Counted from the stretch's first letter, positions 27,987 to 40,744 are shown. The stretch is 64,000 bases of DNA from Fasciolopsis buskii (GCA_008360955.1 LUCM01006299.1:146597-210596); one strand, 5' to 3'. A program made the numbers and translations. The notes: generated by a model from the sequence alone, not told the origin.

Positions 27987-28222
27987 GCCTTAAGCAGAAC
28001 GTGGAAAAAGAGCACAAAAGGTGGACGATGGGCAGACACACACAGTGTGTTAAAAACACCGAAGACGATGTAGAGCGATCACCTTGGTCAAGGGGCGATT
28101 GCGTGCACCAAACACAATACAAGGCACCTTGTCATTACTCATCCGATGTTAACACCGCACACGAACGAAGCTCCGGAGACATTTTTGGTAGAAAACAGGA
28201 AGTCCCAGGTATCCCCAACATG
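27987..28222. repeat. right arm of near-perfect 235-bp inverted repeat
   Basis: Mirror of 27580-27814. The high identity implies a recent inverted duplication or gene conversion between the arms. An RNA through this locus would fold into a long, nearly uninterrupted hairpin. Confidence 0.85.
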
Positions 28223-31200
28223 TATAAGTCGAGTAACACAACTGCAAAGAAGACCCCGAACTGTGGCTATTCTTGAAGGAGCACAAAGTCACCGTAAAAT
28301 TGCGTAGGCATTGCAAAATCCGGTTCTGTCCGATGTTAGAAAAATATCTACTTTGTTGTGGAAATTCAACCAATGGTTTCTTCTAAACATTATTATCAGC
28401 GCCAGAACACAAGCCGTGATTGAGTTGGTCGGCAAAATTGATGGGTAGTCTATTAGCAGTCGGAGCACTTTCAAAGACTGTCTGGTTGAGCTCTAGCACT
28501 AGACTTTCCCATAAGTCCCTCGGCAAATGTGTTTTGGTCAGTTTCGACGAACTAGCCTTTGGAACCGAAGATCCGAAAGGAAACGGAAGCTCCTGTATAT
28601 CGTTTTCAATATGATAAGCCACTGTACCTTCGGACGTTCACAAAAACTTTGCATCGGCGATAGGTTTCTGTTTTTCGTTGAGGAATGAATGCCTGAATGA
28701 ATATACCGGTTCTCAAAGAGTAGTACCGTCATACCTCAGACTGGCCTATAGTTTATGGCCAGATTTCCTCTTTGCCATCTGCTGTGGAATAGGACAGGGA
28801 CGTCAGTTCCATTTAGCCTTAAATCTGCCGTAAATGTTCTATTGTCTGACCCAGCGGGCGGTAGAGTGGAATTCCTTTGAGGAAAAGTTCACGGCCTAGT
28901 GACCCTGTAATATCAACTTGTTGCAAAACATGCAGGGTATTAAACATGTTTTGAGACGCTTAGCAATTAGGATTTCCATATAAGATGCGTTTTATTTCCT
29001 ATGTTTGCAAGACACTTTTCTAAGACTAGCAGGGGCTCGTTTTTGCACTCATCCTTTGTGGTGACCAGTTGAAAATGGTTTATAACTTCAAGTGCCTCAA
29101 GAACCTTGCTTCAGCAAAAAATGTTAAAAATGAGATTCCGTCACGAACAGCGAGAATCGGGGTGGCTTCCTAAACCTCTGACATTTGTGGTGTCTTCTGC
29201 TCTATTATTACTGTACAATTCCAGAGTTGGTATTGTTTTTCACTACGTTCGTGGGAGCTAGTTCCTCCACGCTGGGAATGCTCCGAAAGTGTCTCTATTC
29301 GACTACCAGTATCTCCATGGTAATAATAGAGTCTGTTAGTAGGCTTGAGTGGGCAGTAGAGTGAGCCCTTGCCGGCGCCTGGCTGATGATGGTGAGATTC
29401 CAACCGCCATAATCACACGAAGTTGCCTACGACGGCTTTGGGAGCCGTCTGCATACGCCCCATCGCCGTCTGCCTTTTCGTGCTTTTCTGCTCGCGCTGG
29501 TTAATACCGGTAGAAGGGGTGCAGCTATCAGATAATAAACTGACGCAGAAGTATGAAGAAGTTACCTTGGTTTTAAAACCGGTATGACCTCAGCCACAAT
29601 TGAGCTGTCTGGCGTGCATTTTTCATTTTTGAAGTGTAAGATTCTGATGTAATACTGTATTGGCCAACAACTAAATCTCACGTTTACCAAGTAGTTAGGT
29701 GAAGTCAATTTTGTTCTTTATACGGGAAATTAGACCCCAGAGGGTGGTTTTGCTTCGGATGAGATGCCGTCACGTACACATAAGCCCAGTTAGTCTGCTA
29801 AAATTTATGGGCTTCTATGACTTTAGAATGATGTGTGGCCTTAGATTAAATGTGGATTGAATGTTACAGCAAAACACTCGCAAACGACGACTGAACACAG
29901 GGGTTACTCAAAGACTGTGTTTGAACGCCGGTGACTTCGTAGCACATTGTGGAGATTTTTAGCAGCAAATTGGCGAATGGGCACAAGGTAGTTGGCCCCA
30001 GAGTTCAGCGCTCTGAAAGCAGATAAAACAAAGCAACTGACAAGTGTTATAGACCGATATCCAAAGTCGTCAGAAGACATGTGCAGATGATCAGCCCATG
30101 GAGTGATAGAAACTTAAGAAATATTTAAAGTAGACTGAATTCGACTGATGAGGGTGTAAATTCCCATGCTATTGGGGAATCGTTAGACATGTGTAATGGC
30201 CAGATGCCACATTCAGTAGTGTTTCTGCATTCGAAATGTTCCCACGTCTTAATATTCTTATTTTTCACCAAGGCTTCGTTCATTTACTATTTGTTGATAA
30301 TTGGGCCTCCACGCAGACAATCCTACTGGGTCATAACGGTGAGGAGAATATATATCGGCGCAAAGTTAATGGCTGTACTTACTAAACAATGCCGTTAGCA
30401 TTGGCGAAAACAAGGTTGAAGAGGTAAAAAAAACTAATAATATCTAACACAAGTCATCGTACAAACAAATGAGCTACACCCACTTGACGTAGAACAATAT
30501 TTTGGGATATTTTGCCCCATTAAACGATAACGCGCACACCCAACTTATGAAGAAGTTATATTATCGAAACTGAAATTTCGATGCTGCAAACATCGGCTAA
30601 GATGCAGGAAACTGAAAGTTTCCAGTGAAACAAATAATAAATAAGGCTCATGGTATATAAGGAGTGCAAATATCGCTCGAGAGGAAAAAATACCCGGTTC
30701 AGTTTAAGCTATACATCCCATCTCTACTGGAACTGGTTTCTGCTGGAGCGATTTGTTCGAGTGGGAAGTTGGGATCTCTTTAACTGAGAAAACTCAGGTC
30801 TGAGACAGCTTCAGATTGTCAAAGAACAACATATTTGTACCATATTAAGAAGGCGGAATGATCTTGGCAAACTGTCCATGTGTTAATGAGCTTGGCAAAA
30901 CGTGACAAAATCCACGACTTTTAGGCCACCATGTGGAACGTGAGTGTAGAGCACGACGAAGTAGATATTCTTCATCTGCTGTCAAACGCAACAGTGTAGA
31001 AAGCACGCGAATCAAATGCACCGCCTAGATTGGGAGAACAGAAAAAGTATTCACCATGAATTTTAGTTATACGAATGAATGGTGAAATCGTTTTTGTTAA
31101 TTGAAAAAATTCATCTACATTAGGATAAAACCTAGTAGACAGTAAAGAAACTGTTCTCGAGGATTTTTCAATCGACTGGCTTGGTGTTCAGTTCATGTGT

Positions 31201-32399
31201 CAGGTTGTCTAACGGTAACTTTCGAATTCTATGATTGTGCATAATGTACTAGTTAGTCTGAAAGTACAGACACGCCATTCTCGATATCGACTGTATTGAA
31301 AAGTACTTTTGAAGCACTACGAAAAAGCCATCTTCGACGATCAAAAGGAAGGATTTCCGACGATTTCCGGTCACTTAACTGTTAACTGAACAGAATCGGT
31401 TTACATCTTACAGAAGAGGCACTTAAGATCCGGTCTCACCAGTCCGGTCGGGATGAATTGGGTTCCCAATTTTTTGCATTTATATCTCACAGAAAATTAG
31501 CTGCACCGAGAAAAAAAGTAGAAAAAAAATCCAATCTTCCCCTGACACTGCTGACCGCTATGGTATGTACATGTACCAGTGTCCTGACACGAAATTCTTC
31601 CGGTAAACGTTCTGCTGTGCACTGTGTTTGACGTGACGCCGTAGGCTCGGTTGCCAGTTAAGAACATAGATCTGAGTGCCGGGTAAGATTGTGGAGTGCC
31701 GAGGCATAGGAATGGTTAACGGGTACCGTTATTGGGTGTAGAAAAGAGTGGCGATTTGCAGTCATCTGCCTTTTACTCGCAGCTCATGCTGAGCGATGAT
31801 CCGTGACGTCCATGTATCCGATTTATCCTCTAGTAGAAGACAGCTGAATGAGGTTAAAATTGAGGGCAAGCACACCCATGATTAATTCACCTGCCCTAGC
31901 ACATCCCATGGTATTCTGTACTTCAATGGTTACTTATAAATATAAGAGCAGTAAGATAATATTTCCATTGGCATTCCGAATACCAAGTTGCGCCGTGTGG
32001 TCCCAAACGCCAAAGCACCTGCCGACGCCATATAGGGAATCAACCGGTCAAAGAAGAAATCAAGTCATTCGGTGAGCCACTGAAAGACGGAAGTCATTCG
32101 GCGTAAGAACCAGCAGGCTGTTGAACAACTGTAAGTGGAAAACAGCAGTTTCACATGTTTACAAGTGCTGAAAATGACTATTTCCCAGGACAAATATATA
32201 TTTTACACGGACCTGAAAACAAGCTTGGTGTCTACGCAACGATATATACATGGAATTATACAGAAAATTGGATAAAAGTGGGGAAATTATTAATTATAGT
32301 AAACAATAAACAAAACAAAAGGATATTTTTTGTAAGTTTTAACCGTGCACACCAGATTTCGCAACCCTCACGCAGGCTCTCATTGGGTTCATGTCTCGT
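28223..32399. other. no gene recognised
   Basis: Short frames occur on both strands; overlapping frames at 28.38-28.73 kb and a minus-strand frame at 29170-29403 look slightly protein-like but are unassigned. The missing last part of the golgin GRIP domain could lie here but I could not identify it. Confidence 0.35.
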
Positions 32400-33010
32400 T
32401 ACAAATCGTGTTCCACCTATTCGCTAGATTGGCGTGCGTCAGATAGCTGCACCAAGTGTTTTGAGCGCCCCTGAAGCAAATGGACAGTTTAGTTCTTACA
32501 AACACATGGTCGGAGTCGAGGAGAGTGCTGCGGTACGACCTGCACTCTTCTAGATACCACTGCCATTTGCAGCTAATAGAAATGTGGTCGATTTGGGTCC
32601 ACCGCTGGCTCGAAGAGGGCTGACGCTAGGGGGGCACACTGGTGACTGGAACGTCTGAAGCTCATATGGGCGAGAAATAATCGATACTATGAGCATCAAA
32701 GCTGTTCTCCGTCTTCAGAACGACAGGGATCCAGACAGAAACTGCCTAAGTGCGCCTCATTTGGGGACAGCTAACGAACTATAGCATTCATGACACTTGA
32801 AAAAATCACGATTTCACCCCGCCTTGTTGTACGCAAGGGGTCCTGCAGCTTTTTATAGAAAGTCTCCTTGATTGCATGTTAGCAGAAGTCTATGGGTGCA
32901 TACCTTGAAACGACAAACAAGTAGCATCTGTCAAGGCGACGACCATTAAATTTGCACGAACCTCTAAATCTCACTGTGCATAGCCGGCTGTCGACCGGGA
33001 TCAAGTCAAG
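32400..33010 (-). pseudogene. RTE-type LINE endonuclease (APE) fragment
   Basis: On the minus strand, across two or three frames, the translation follows the apurinic-endonuclease domain of RTE elements: a stretch near YAPID, then KETFYKKLQD, NEAHLGSF, RSEDGEQL, QRWTQIDHISIS and LDSDHVF. The last carries the DSDH catalytic signature (about 32503-32521). Stops and frameshifts show it is dead. The reverse-transcriptase part does not follow, so it is a truncated fragment. Confidence 0.75.
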
Positions 33011-33597
33011 TGGCGGCCTTTACTGGATTGTGATTTATGAAACGGCGGACAAACAATATGGGCTGTGTAGAATATACGCAACTCCTAACTCTCAAGTCCA
33101 TCATATGACGCAAGAGACATCAACAAATTTACTTATTAGCTTAACTTTTTTTTTATCCACTGCACTTCTGAATAGTGCGCGCTGGGAAGAATCAACCAAA
33201 ACGAGAGAATATTAGTGCATACTTAATAGCTGATCATAATGAAATTGAAACACGCTTAGCGCCGAATTTTCATCCGACAGCAGATCTTGATTTTTTTTAA
33301 TACTCGAACTTTCTGTTGAGCGCTGAATGGAAATCATAGTAACTGGAGATTTTTCTATCACTTGCACAATACATGAGCATTGTGAAAAAGAACCCAATAG
33401 CCTCTAAAACCTAGGACATTAATCAGGAAACCAGAAACCACGACAATGATATCCGGAATGTCGTGGTATCACACCAAGCGAGAGAGTAGCTATTTCTCAC
33501 CAAAAACAATGTCTTCCCCCATTGGAACTATTAAAACAACTCCCTCGATTGATAAGTAACGATGCAACAAACAAAACTGATACACGAAAATGCGTAC

Positions 33598-33931
33598 CTC
33601 ACGTTCACGACTCAATATGAACTTTATCACTACGTGACGTAGGTAATTCCAACTAATTGAGTCAAATGGGAAGTTCGTTCTTTGTAAATCTTCCGCGGTG
33701 GTTACTTTCATTACGGACTGCACTGGTATGATTTCGCATTGCGACTTCATTTCAACCGGCCGAAAGTAATCAGACTTTGCGTGATCTATGAGGTTATGGT
33801 TATTGAAGTTGTTGTCGAGTTGGCCGGGAGTTGTTGGGTTGACGATGGAATCCGACGAAAATTGTGATACTCCGTGTGAATTTGCCTCGATCACAGTCCC
33901 CAATTCGTCTGCCATTCGGTGCTCGTTTATC
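33598..33931 (-). CDS. golgin exon with first half of GRIP domain
   Basis: This exon of 334 nt starts after a TTTCACCAG acceptor and ends before a GTACGC donor. Its first base completes the lysine codon left open by the previous exon (AA|G), which is strong support for the join. The first 80 or so residues are a serine/asparagine-rich linker. The end reads NYLRHVVIKFILSRERE, which matches the first helix of GRIP domains and resembles golgin-97, where EYLKHVVLKF is followed by a charged segment. The second half of GRIP should be in a further 3' exon. GRIP binds ARL1 on trans-Golgi membranes. Confidence 0.8.
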
Positions 33932-34013
33932 CTGGTGAAACATATAAGACGGATATTTACAGCGTATTTCTGCTGTGGAAAATGCTAATGTAACACAAGA
34001 AACAAGAACTCAC

Positions 34014-34198
34014 TTGGACTGCGGTATGCGGTTCAGTCTAGATGGGTCCAGGAGTTCCGAAAACCAGTCAACTCGATCAGGGAGTCGGCTATTTTTAATT
34101 AATTTACTGCCTCCGGATACTGTGGTTTGAGGATTTTGGATGAGTTCAGTGCACATCCGCTGTAGCTCCTTCAGTCGCTTTCGCTGGATACGTATAAG
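34014..34198 (-). CDS. golgin exon, end of coiled coil
   Basis: The exon (185 nt) starts after TTTTGCAG in phase 0 and ends before GTGAGT, leaving two bases (AA) that the next exon completes. It begins with a basic amphipathic helix (LIRIQRKRLKELQRMCTEL) that continues the coiled coil, then changes to a polar linker with KLIKNSRLPDRVDWFSELLD. In golgins this is the position of the linker just upstream of GRIP. Confidence 0.75.
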
Positions 34199-35834
34199 CT
34201 GCAAAATGATCAAAAATGTGAAATTTTCATTTTCGACGCGCCTAAACTGGGTTTGTTCCAAATTTATCGAAGAACGATGCACCAGGCATAATGATATATG
34301 CTAATAGTTAATATTCAACAAGAGCGATTTATCGGAAACTGAAAATTAGTCGACCTATCGATTTCAAAGAGCATCCCTTTGCACTACTTAATTTTCAGTT
34401 AATTTGGTTCTTACAGATAACATAATCCAAAAATAGACTATAATTAGATTAAAAAACCGTAACACCATTGATGTAGTTTTTACAAAGTACCGGCTTATAA
34501 TATCAATACAAACCAGCACCGGAAGATGACGGAAAAAGAGAAAATTATTTTGATCACTTGACATTTTTGCTAAAACCACAGTATGAAAAAACGACAGGGT
34601 TCTGGCTTTTGCAAAACCGCTGCAGTCTGCACATTATCTACGTTCCGATGAGTAGAATAGTTTCCATCGAACTTGATAGCCTATCCGTCAGTTGTCATGG
34701 GAGTCCCTGTAGGCTATTTCACCGCATCGGAAGTGATTGGTTCGGGAAATCCAACTGTTATTTAACTCGGTGATAAGTAGGGCGTTCAAGTGGTGTGTTG
34801 GATTATGGCTAGCCCATTAGGGACTATTTAGTTGAACTCATTAGTAAAGACCTATCAGAAACAAAAGAACACCGCTTAATGAACTGGTACCACTGGAATT
34901 TAGTATGAAATTTGGCCATAATCGTTGCTATCAGCCTGTTACCGGCCCAATTCTGCTTCCCAAGTATTTATTATATAATTATATGGCCTGTAAGCACTCC
35001 CAAAACGGAACGAAGTGACAATCGGTGGGGTTATACTTAGTTGTTATTTTATGTTGATCCGATTATTAAGTGCGACAATCGGACCGGAGAGGATAAGACA
35101 AAACTACCAACACAAGGTCTTGGTGATATGTAAGACAAGAGTTACGAAGTAATTTTCTCTTCACCGATTAGCTAGTATAGACCGGCAAACTTATAAACTA
35201 AATTTCTACTTTTTGCATGACCAGCTATGTATGGTAGGAAATAAAGGGTACAGAGCTCTCAGAACAAGAACTGGAGGTATAAAAAAATAGCTGAGGTCAC
35301 TAAGGAGAAACGCTTCTGAGGGTCACACATAAGCCACTGAGATCGAAGGTACGATTCAGCTGCAATAGAGGTCAGCTGCAAGTGGAGGTCTCATTTTCCA
35401 ATCACAAAAAAGCCAAAGAAATTGCGATTCGAGGCGATCTAAAGGGTCTCTGTGGTAACTACTGGTCTGTCATAGTGCGACGCTTATTTAAAACTTACTA
35501 GACCAAATCGGAGGTAAAATCTTGCTTACTTTAGTTTTCAGACTGCCCGATAATGTAAACACACTATAGGGAGAGCCGAGCAAGGAATAACAGCAAAAAA
35601 GGTTTTAATTGCATCGGCATTTAACACTCGCCACAGATGTGAAACGGTTTCGGCTTTGACCACCAGGCCACTCGCTACTCATGAGTAGTTCAACGTAGAA
35701 AACAAAAATACGCTTCAAAGACGATATCCTTCGTGAAGTAATTCACCATGTGATATCATCGCGATAAAGAAACCATGGAAGCACTGTACAGCTATTTCAT
35801 CCCTGTTAGGAATCATCAGTAGTGCATATCCACT
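34199..35834 (-). other. golgin intron, nothing recognised
   Basis: AT-rich intron sequence between two golgin exons. No exon, repeat or mobile element was recognised in it. Confidence 0.5.
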
Positions 35835-35909
35835 GCACCCGAACTGGGACGCGAACCCGGGACGAACGATTCTGAGTCGAACGCCTTAGCCATTACGCTA
35901 CCGGGCGTG
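35835..35909 (-). repeat. tRNA-like sequence (tRNA relic or SINE head)
   Basis: Read on the minus strand it has an A-box-like TAGCGTAATGGCTAAGGCG, an anticodon-loop-like CTCAGAA (CAG, leucine-type) and a B box GGTTCGCGTCC. The stems are imperfect and there is no long variable arm as a real tRNA-Leu would have. It is therefore a tRNA-derived repeat or a dead tRNA rather than a working gene. It is unrelated to the SINE family at 37.3 kb. Confidence 0.5.
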
Positions 35910-37275
35910 CTCTAAATGGTTTGTTGAACTTCACCACATGATGTTGCACCTATCCGTCACTGATTTGCACGGTTACTGTCCGTTAGCTCACAGTGATCGA
36001 CCCCTACTGATAGACGACTTCTCTGAAGGTAGCCTAAGTACGACTCTTTCCCGGACTTGACCCCGGAGCCTCAAAGCCTGCGGCTCTCCTAATGACGGTC
36101 AGACAACGGCGTATTCGATATACACTTACCACCTGCTAAGTAATTTGGTGAAAATTTGTCCACGATTTTATAATAAGACATTGACATCTTTCAGGAAATT
36201 ATTATTGGAGAAAAATACGATGTGGCGAACGAGCTTGCTCTTAGGTGTTGTGATTGTAAGGGGAAGCTATGTGCGGGTGCCAAGTGCTGGGCCACTTAGC
36301 TTCTGTGCAGTATGTTATACGAAGGTGAAACCCGACTAAACCGAGAATAGTAAGGCTGATTGTCAAACTCCTCTGGTGTCAGCTGAACAACACATGGGCT
36401 TGAATTTAGACTGACTGCAAGCTCAGGACAAACACAAAGTCATCCAAAAATCCCAGACCGCCGTGATTGAAACTGCTCTGATTTGTGACACGCTCAGAGG
36501 GGAGCAGAATCGGTGCTGGTTATGAGGACCAATGAAACGGTTAGGTGGGAAGGGGGATCAGCTGTATCCTGTGTGGACCTTCATAACCATTTGATTATAA
36601 AAAAAATAAACGGGAAACTGTCGTGTTGAGAGGCCAGAGACCAATTTGATCATTTTCGCTTGACCAGACGGGTTGGGAATGAAACAGATTGGAGACGAGA
36701 TTTCGAGACAGTAGCCATGCTACCATGTACCAATAAACGTGGTTTACAATAACTTCGAAGGGACATGATAAGTTACGCTTCTAATAGGTAAACTGTGTCT
36801 TCTGTTGTGCATATGTATGTATGCATGCATGAAACGGATCGCGGGTGAGATTACCAGACGAAGAGAGGGGAGAGGGACGTGGATCAGTGACCGAGGTCGG
36901 CAAAGGATTCGAGACTTTCGGAAGCGGCGATTGGACCAGGGAAGCTTCAATATTTGCAGGACCTGTTTTGGTGCACATAGCGATGGATCGCAGAGACGAA
37001 TGTTTATGGTCTCAGTGGAAGACAGGTCTCGGCACTTCGCCAGTTCTGATGGCCTAATTCCAATCCTGTAGATCATTCTGAACGCCTCAGCCACATTTAC
37101 TCGTGATAGTCACCATCGATCCAGTGCTTGACTAAGCCCACTGGTGTTCACGAATCCTTATGTTCCCCAAACTGATAATTTCAACCGCGATACAATTAAT
37201 ACCCACATACATAACATAAGACAGGTTTTGACTGTCAGAACTCGAGTTTACTGCAAAGCACGTTTAGCGGCGTGG
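35910..37275 (-). other. golgin intron, nothing recognised
   Basis: Intron sequence. Open frames on both strands near 36.75-37.09 kb have no recognisable domain. Around 36.0-36.12 kb another B-box-like segment is visible on the minus strand and may belong to the same repeat as the tRNA-like sequence at 35.84 kb. Confidence 0.35.
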
Positions 37276-37447
37276 CCGGCGGTGGCCAAGCGGATAAAGT
37301 CGTGGCATTTAGACGTGAAGGTTGCGGATTCAAATACTCCCACCGCCGGTCAACTTCCCCACTTGGCATTCCTCTGTTAGACACAGCCCACTTCCTGAGA
37401 GATGATTTACGTCGTTATTTCATCAATAAAGGAAATAAGAAAAAAAT
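37276..37447 (+). mobile_element. tRNA-derived SINE, copy 2
   Basis: The head GGCGGTGGCCAAGCGGATAA is a good A box and GGATTCAAATACTCC a B box, so the head derives from a tRNA of the serine/leucine type that lost its variable arm. A shared body follows (beginning CCGGTCAACTTCCCCACTTG) and then a 3' tail in ATCAATAAAGGAAATAAG. The length is about 170 bp. It sits antisense in the intron of the golgin gene. Confidence 0.8.
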
Positions 37448-37944
37448 TATGGATAGCTGAAAATGAGCTTGTTCATCGCATCGTGTCGTCTTTCAGTGTG
37501 GTCCATGAGACCTTTCGAAAAGCAAATATTAATTTGCCAACTCCAAAATGAAAGACACAGACCTCCGCTTAGTGTCATGGAATGTCAATCGCGATAAGCC
37601 AAATATCACCACCTACCAAGCGAAAGGACAGCTGTTATTCGACCGAACAGCACCTCCCTTTTAGTTCAGAAACAAATTTTCACTATTTAGAATAAGCAAA
37701 GGAGCTCGATTCTATGAAAAATTTAGCGCAGTATGACTTCATTGATGGTGAGCGAAAATGAGATCAAAAAAGCCTTAGGAAACAGTAAATCGAAATACCA
37801 ACTTGGCGATGAAAGAAATCTCTGACTCGGTCTAAAGACCGAAATAATCCAATCAGAAGCATCGTGAGGCAGAATCCTCAAAAATCCGCTTGTGGTATCT
37901 GAGTGATTCAAATGATACCATGAAAAAGTTGTACTTTGGCTCAC

Positions 37945-38043
37945 CCGATCCTTTTGCTGCAACCGTTCGTCCACAAACTGAGCAGTCGTTGAATGCTTCA
38001 GGTCGTCAGTCACCGACAAACTTTCATGTTGATGATGTGCCTC
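37945..38043 (-). CDS. golgin exon, coiled coil
   Basis: The exon is 99 nt (33 codons), phase 0 at both ends, after a CTATTCCAG acceptor and before GTGAGC. The peptide starts EAHHQHESLS and ends FVDERLQQKDR, charged and heptad-compatible. It joins in frame to the exon at 34198 (KDR|LIRIQRKRLK), extending one helix across the junction. Short length makes it the least secure of the golgin exons. Confidence 0.65.
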
Positions 38044-39386
38044 CTGGAATAGGATAAAACAGGGTAAAACAGGATGAAAGGAAACAACACTATCTATGGT
38101 ATTCTAGCAGAAAGCACATACGAGGTCTACTAAGCTTCAGTGATTTTTTGAAGTTGTACACACCGTCAATACCAACTTTCTGGCCGACCAATTTTTGCAA
38201 AGTGAATGTCGCATCAGATCAACAACAGTCAAACGCATTTACGGAACGATTATTTTAGGTGTACAAAAGTGGTCAAGTGAGCTAAGCGTCTGCCAAAACG
38301 AGACAAGAGTTTGAGTTCCAGGTCTCCAAATTTTACGGTCACTCATGCTTTAAGCAAGCTATAAAAAGATGCCGCCCGTAAATTTGCGAGTGAAATCAAA
38401 TCATTAAGAACACCTGTATGAAATGCTCATGTTCAGTTTGGTAAACAAATATTTTGCAACGAGGAATATAGCTGTATGCTACCAAGTTTCCGCGTCACGT
38501 GGAACTATGCTGAAACAGTGAACGGAAGCCACTGAAGTGGATTAATTCATTCGACTATGATTAATGTTTTGATAAGACAAAGGATATTAAAACAAAAAAG
38601 ATTGGATGACTGAATTATCGCATTTTTTTGGATGGGGAGGCGACACTAGATTTAAATGTACCGGAGGTGAACGGAGTTTGGAATCTATCCGAAAAAACGA
38701 TCCTCCCTGTGATTTGTTCCGTGTATTTTTCAACGTTGAAATACGGTGTTTTTGATATAGAACAGGCATGATCGATTTTTCCGTGCCCTGGGGCAGCTGA
38801 AACCTCGACAAATTGCATTCTCCACTGAAGAAGCCGTAGTGTAATATTGCAAAAATTTACATTAAATTTGTGGAGGTGCAAATAAGCTATATTCAAGCGA
38901 TCATTTACATCTGGCCAATGGAACGTGCAAAAAAAATTGTATACCGAGGAACATTCTTTGATTGAGCTAATTATTAAACGTATCATGGCTGTTGAACTTC
39001 ATCGGACCACCAAGTAGCCTTTCGAATCCCGTCCGTTTTGCCTTGGTTTTTCGGAATAGCAAAAAATGATCGAATAGACAGGCATGTTGAAAGCGTTGAA
39101 TGTTTTGTCAAAAAAAACCAATACAAATGAGACCAATTACCGGCAGAAAAACTACATTCTTGACATGATCAAAACGTGTGTAAAGTTTTGGCTTCAACAC
39201 ATCACTTTTACCAGGAAACTACTTAACATGGACCTTGAACCGCCCAAGCCACTCTCTTGATCGGACTGTATTGTTTTTTATCCAAAAACGTAATTAATTG
39301 AAGGATTCAGCTATGGAACTTTAATTGCGACTCAGATTAGTGCCGTAATTCCAAAAACCATACACGCTTAGGAAGCCTACAGTAAC
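38044..39386 (-). other. golgin intron, nothing recognised
   Basis: No mobile element or exon recognised. A 123-codon minus-strand frame at 38615-38986 has no recognisable domain. Confidence 0.4.
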
Positions 39387-39530
39387 GATTTAGGGTGATT
39401 TCGCAACGCTCGAAATCAGAAGCTGGGAGCCCTCAATGAAGGCTTTATTCAACAAACAACTGATGTAGATAATCTGGAATGTTAAAAGAAAAAACTTTAT
39501 ACAGAAGACAAACAATACGAAATTCTACCT
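39387..39530 (-). repeat. LTR remnant, downstream copy
   Basis: Matches 42955-43110, for example both contain AATGAAGGCTTTATTCAACA and a preceding GCAACGCTCGAA block. This is the element's 3' LTR because pol reads towards it. Identity decays quickly at the edges, so the true LTR ends were not defined. Confidence 0.65.
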
Positions 39531-39539
39531 AACTGTTTA

Positions 39540-40740
39540 ATTGCAAACTATGGCGGCCAAGAGGGAATCAAACTTCTTTGTTGCGTGATTTGTATAGGTA
39601 GGTACGCCGTTGTTGTACAAAAAAGGTGTCGCGTTTGGTGTTTGTATATTGTCAGCGTAGACGTGTTCTGTGCCGTTACTGGATGACTGTATGGATATAT
39701 TCGTAGCAACGTCTTTTGTACATGTGGATGTGCGGGCACCTATAGCTAAGGAATTATCCAAACGCGCGCGTTTATTATGACCAGAGAGAGCTAAGAGCGA
39801 AGTGAGACAGCATCTTCTATTCTATCCTGAAAAAAAGAACTCCACTTCATCCACAACAGGGTCATACTTTGATGATCTGGTACTGCGGGGCAAGAGCACT
39901 GATCCATAGGCAGTAAGCCAAGTTGGTGGTGAAATTCCGGATGTTGACTTTTGATTATACTAGAAGAGCCGCTGGTGTGGTATGGCGCGGTTTGCAGTGC
40001 ACACCAAAGACTGCACAGAATGAAGAGCATCTAGCACCACCAGGCTCCAACGCGGTACAGCAAAATCATTGGACTTTAGTGCAAGTATTATGGTTTTCCG
40101 TACTATTCCATTCATTTGTTCAATTTGTTCGTTCCAATTGGGTTATGCGGTTTGGTTCTACTGGTGGCTATGCCTTTCTCAACTGAAGCTCTTCAGAAAT
40201 GAATGACGTTCTGCGATCAGTGTGGACGTAGAGAGACATGCCGAATAATGCATCAGTTTGGAAAAGCAATTAATTATGGTCAATGCAGACATAGAAGTAC
40301 AAGCGATAGCGAACGAAAATCGAGAATACTCGTCAACAATGGTTAATAGATACTTCCTCGGTGACGAGGAAGGCAAATGTCCCTGGAAATCGACATTCAG
40401 CCTTTTGAAAGGATTAGTGGACTCAATAAAGGTTCCTGATGTTTAAACGAAGCTAGATTTTAGTTCAGCGCACGCAGCACAGTGGGATTTGACGGATCTC
40501 ATTTCCTTCACGAAGAAAGGTAGGTTCTTTGGACGAATAAAATGTAACATTCTAGTTCCACCGAGATGACACAAAGAACTGTGTAGTTATTGAAGATCAG
40601 GTGACTTTTGAGGTGATGCGTAACAAGCGCGTGGCAAATCACTGGCCACAATATTGCCCTTCCCCTGTCCATAAATGACATGCAAGCGTAGAAAGTTCTA
40701 CACGCCATCTTTGTATTTTATCATCTTTTTATTTTGCTGG
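39540..40740 (-). pseudogene. Ty3/gypsy integrase remnant
   Basis: Minus-strand translation over several frames gives KYLLTIVDEYSRFSFA, then GMSLYVHTDRRTSFISEEL, which holds the second aspartate of the DD(35)E catalytic triad. Downstream ALEPGGARCSS matches the segment after the catalytic core only weakly. The zinc-binding part upstream is nearly unreadable. It has multiple stops and frameshifts. Confidence 0.7.
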
Positions 40741-40744
40741 GGTG

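Noticed and set aside
29170..29403. 77-codon minus-strand frame with protein-like composition
   Set aside because: No family recognised and no splice pair; kept out of the gene list.
36781..37094. Overlapping frames on both strands of up to 116 codons
   Set aside because: Four frames open over the same 300 bp and no recognisable domain; most likely chance in locally GC-rich intron.
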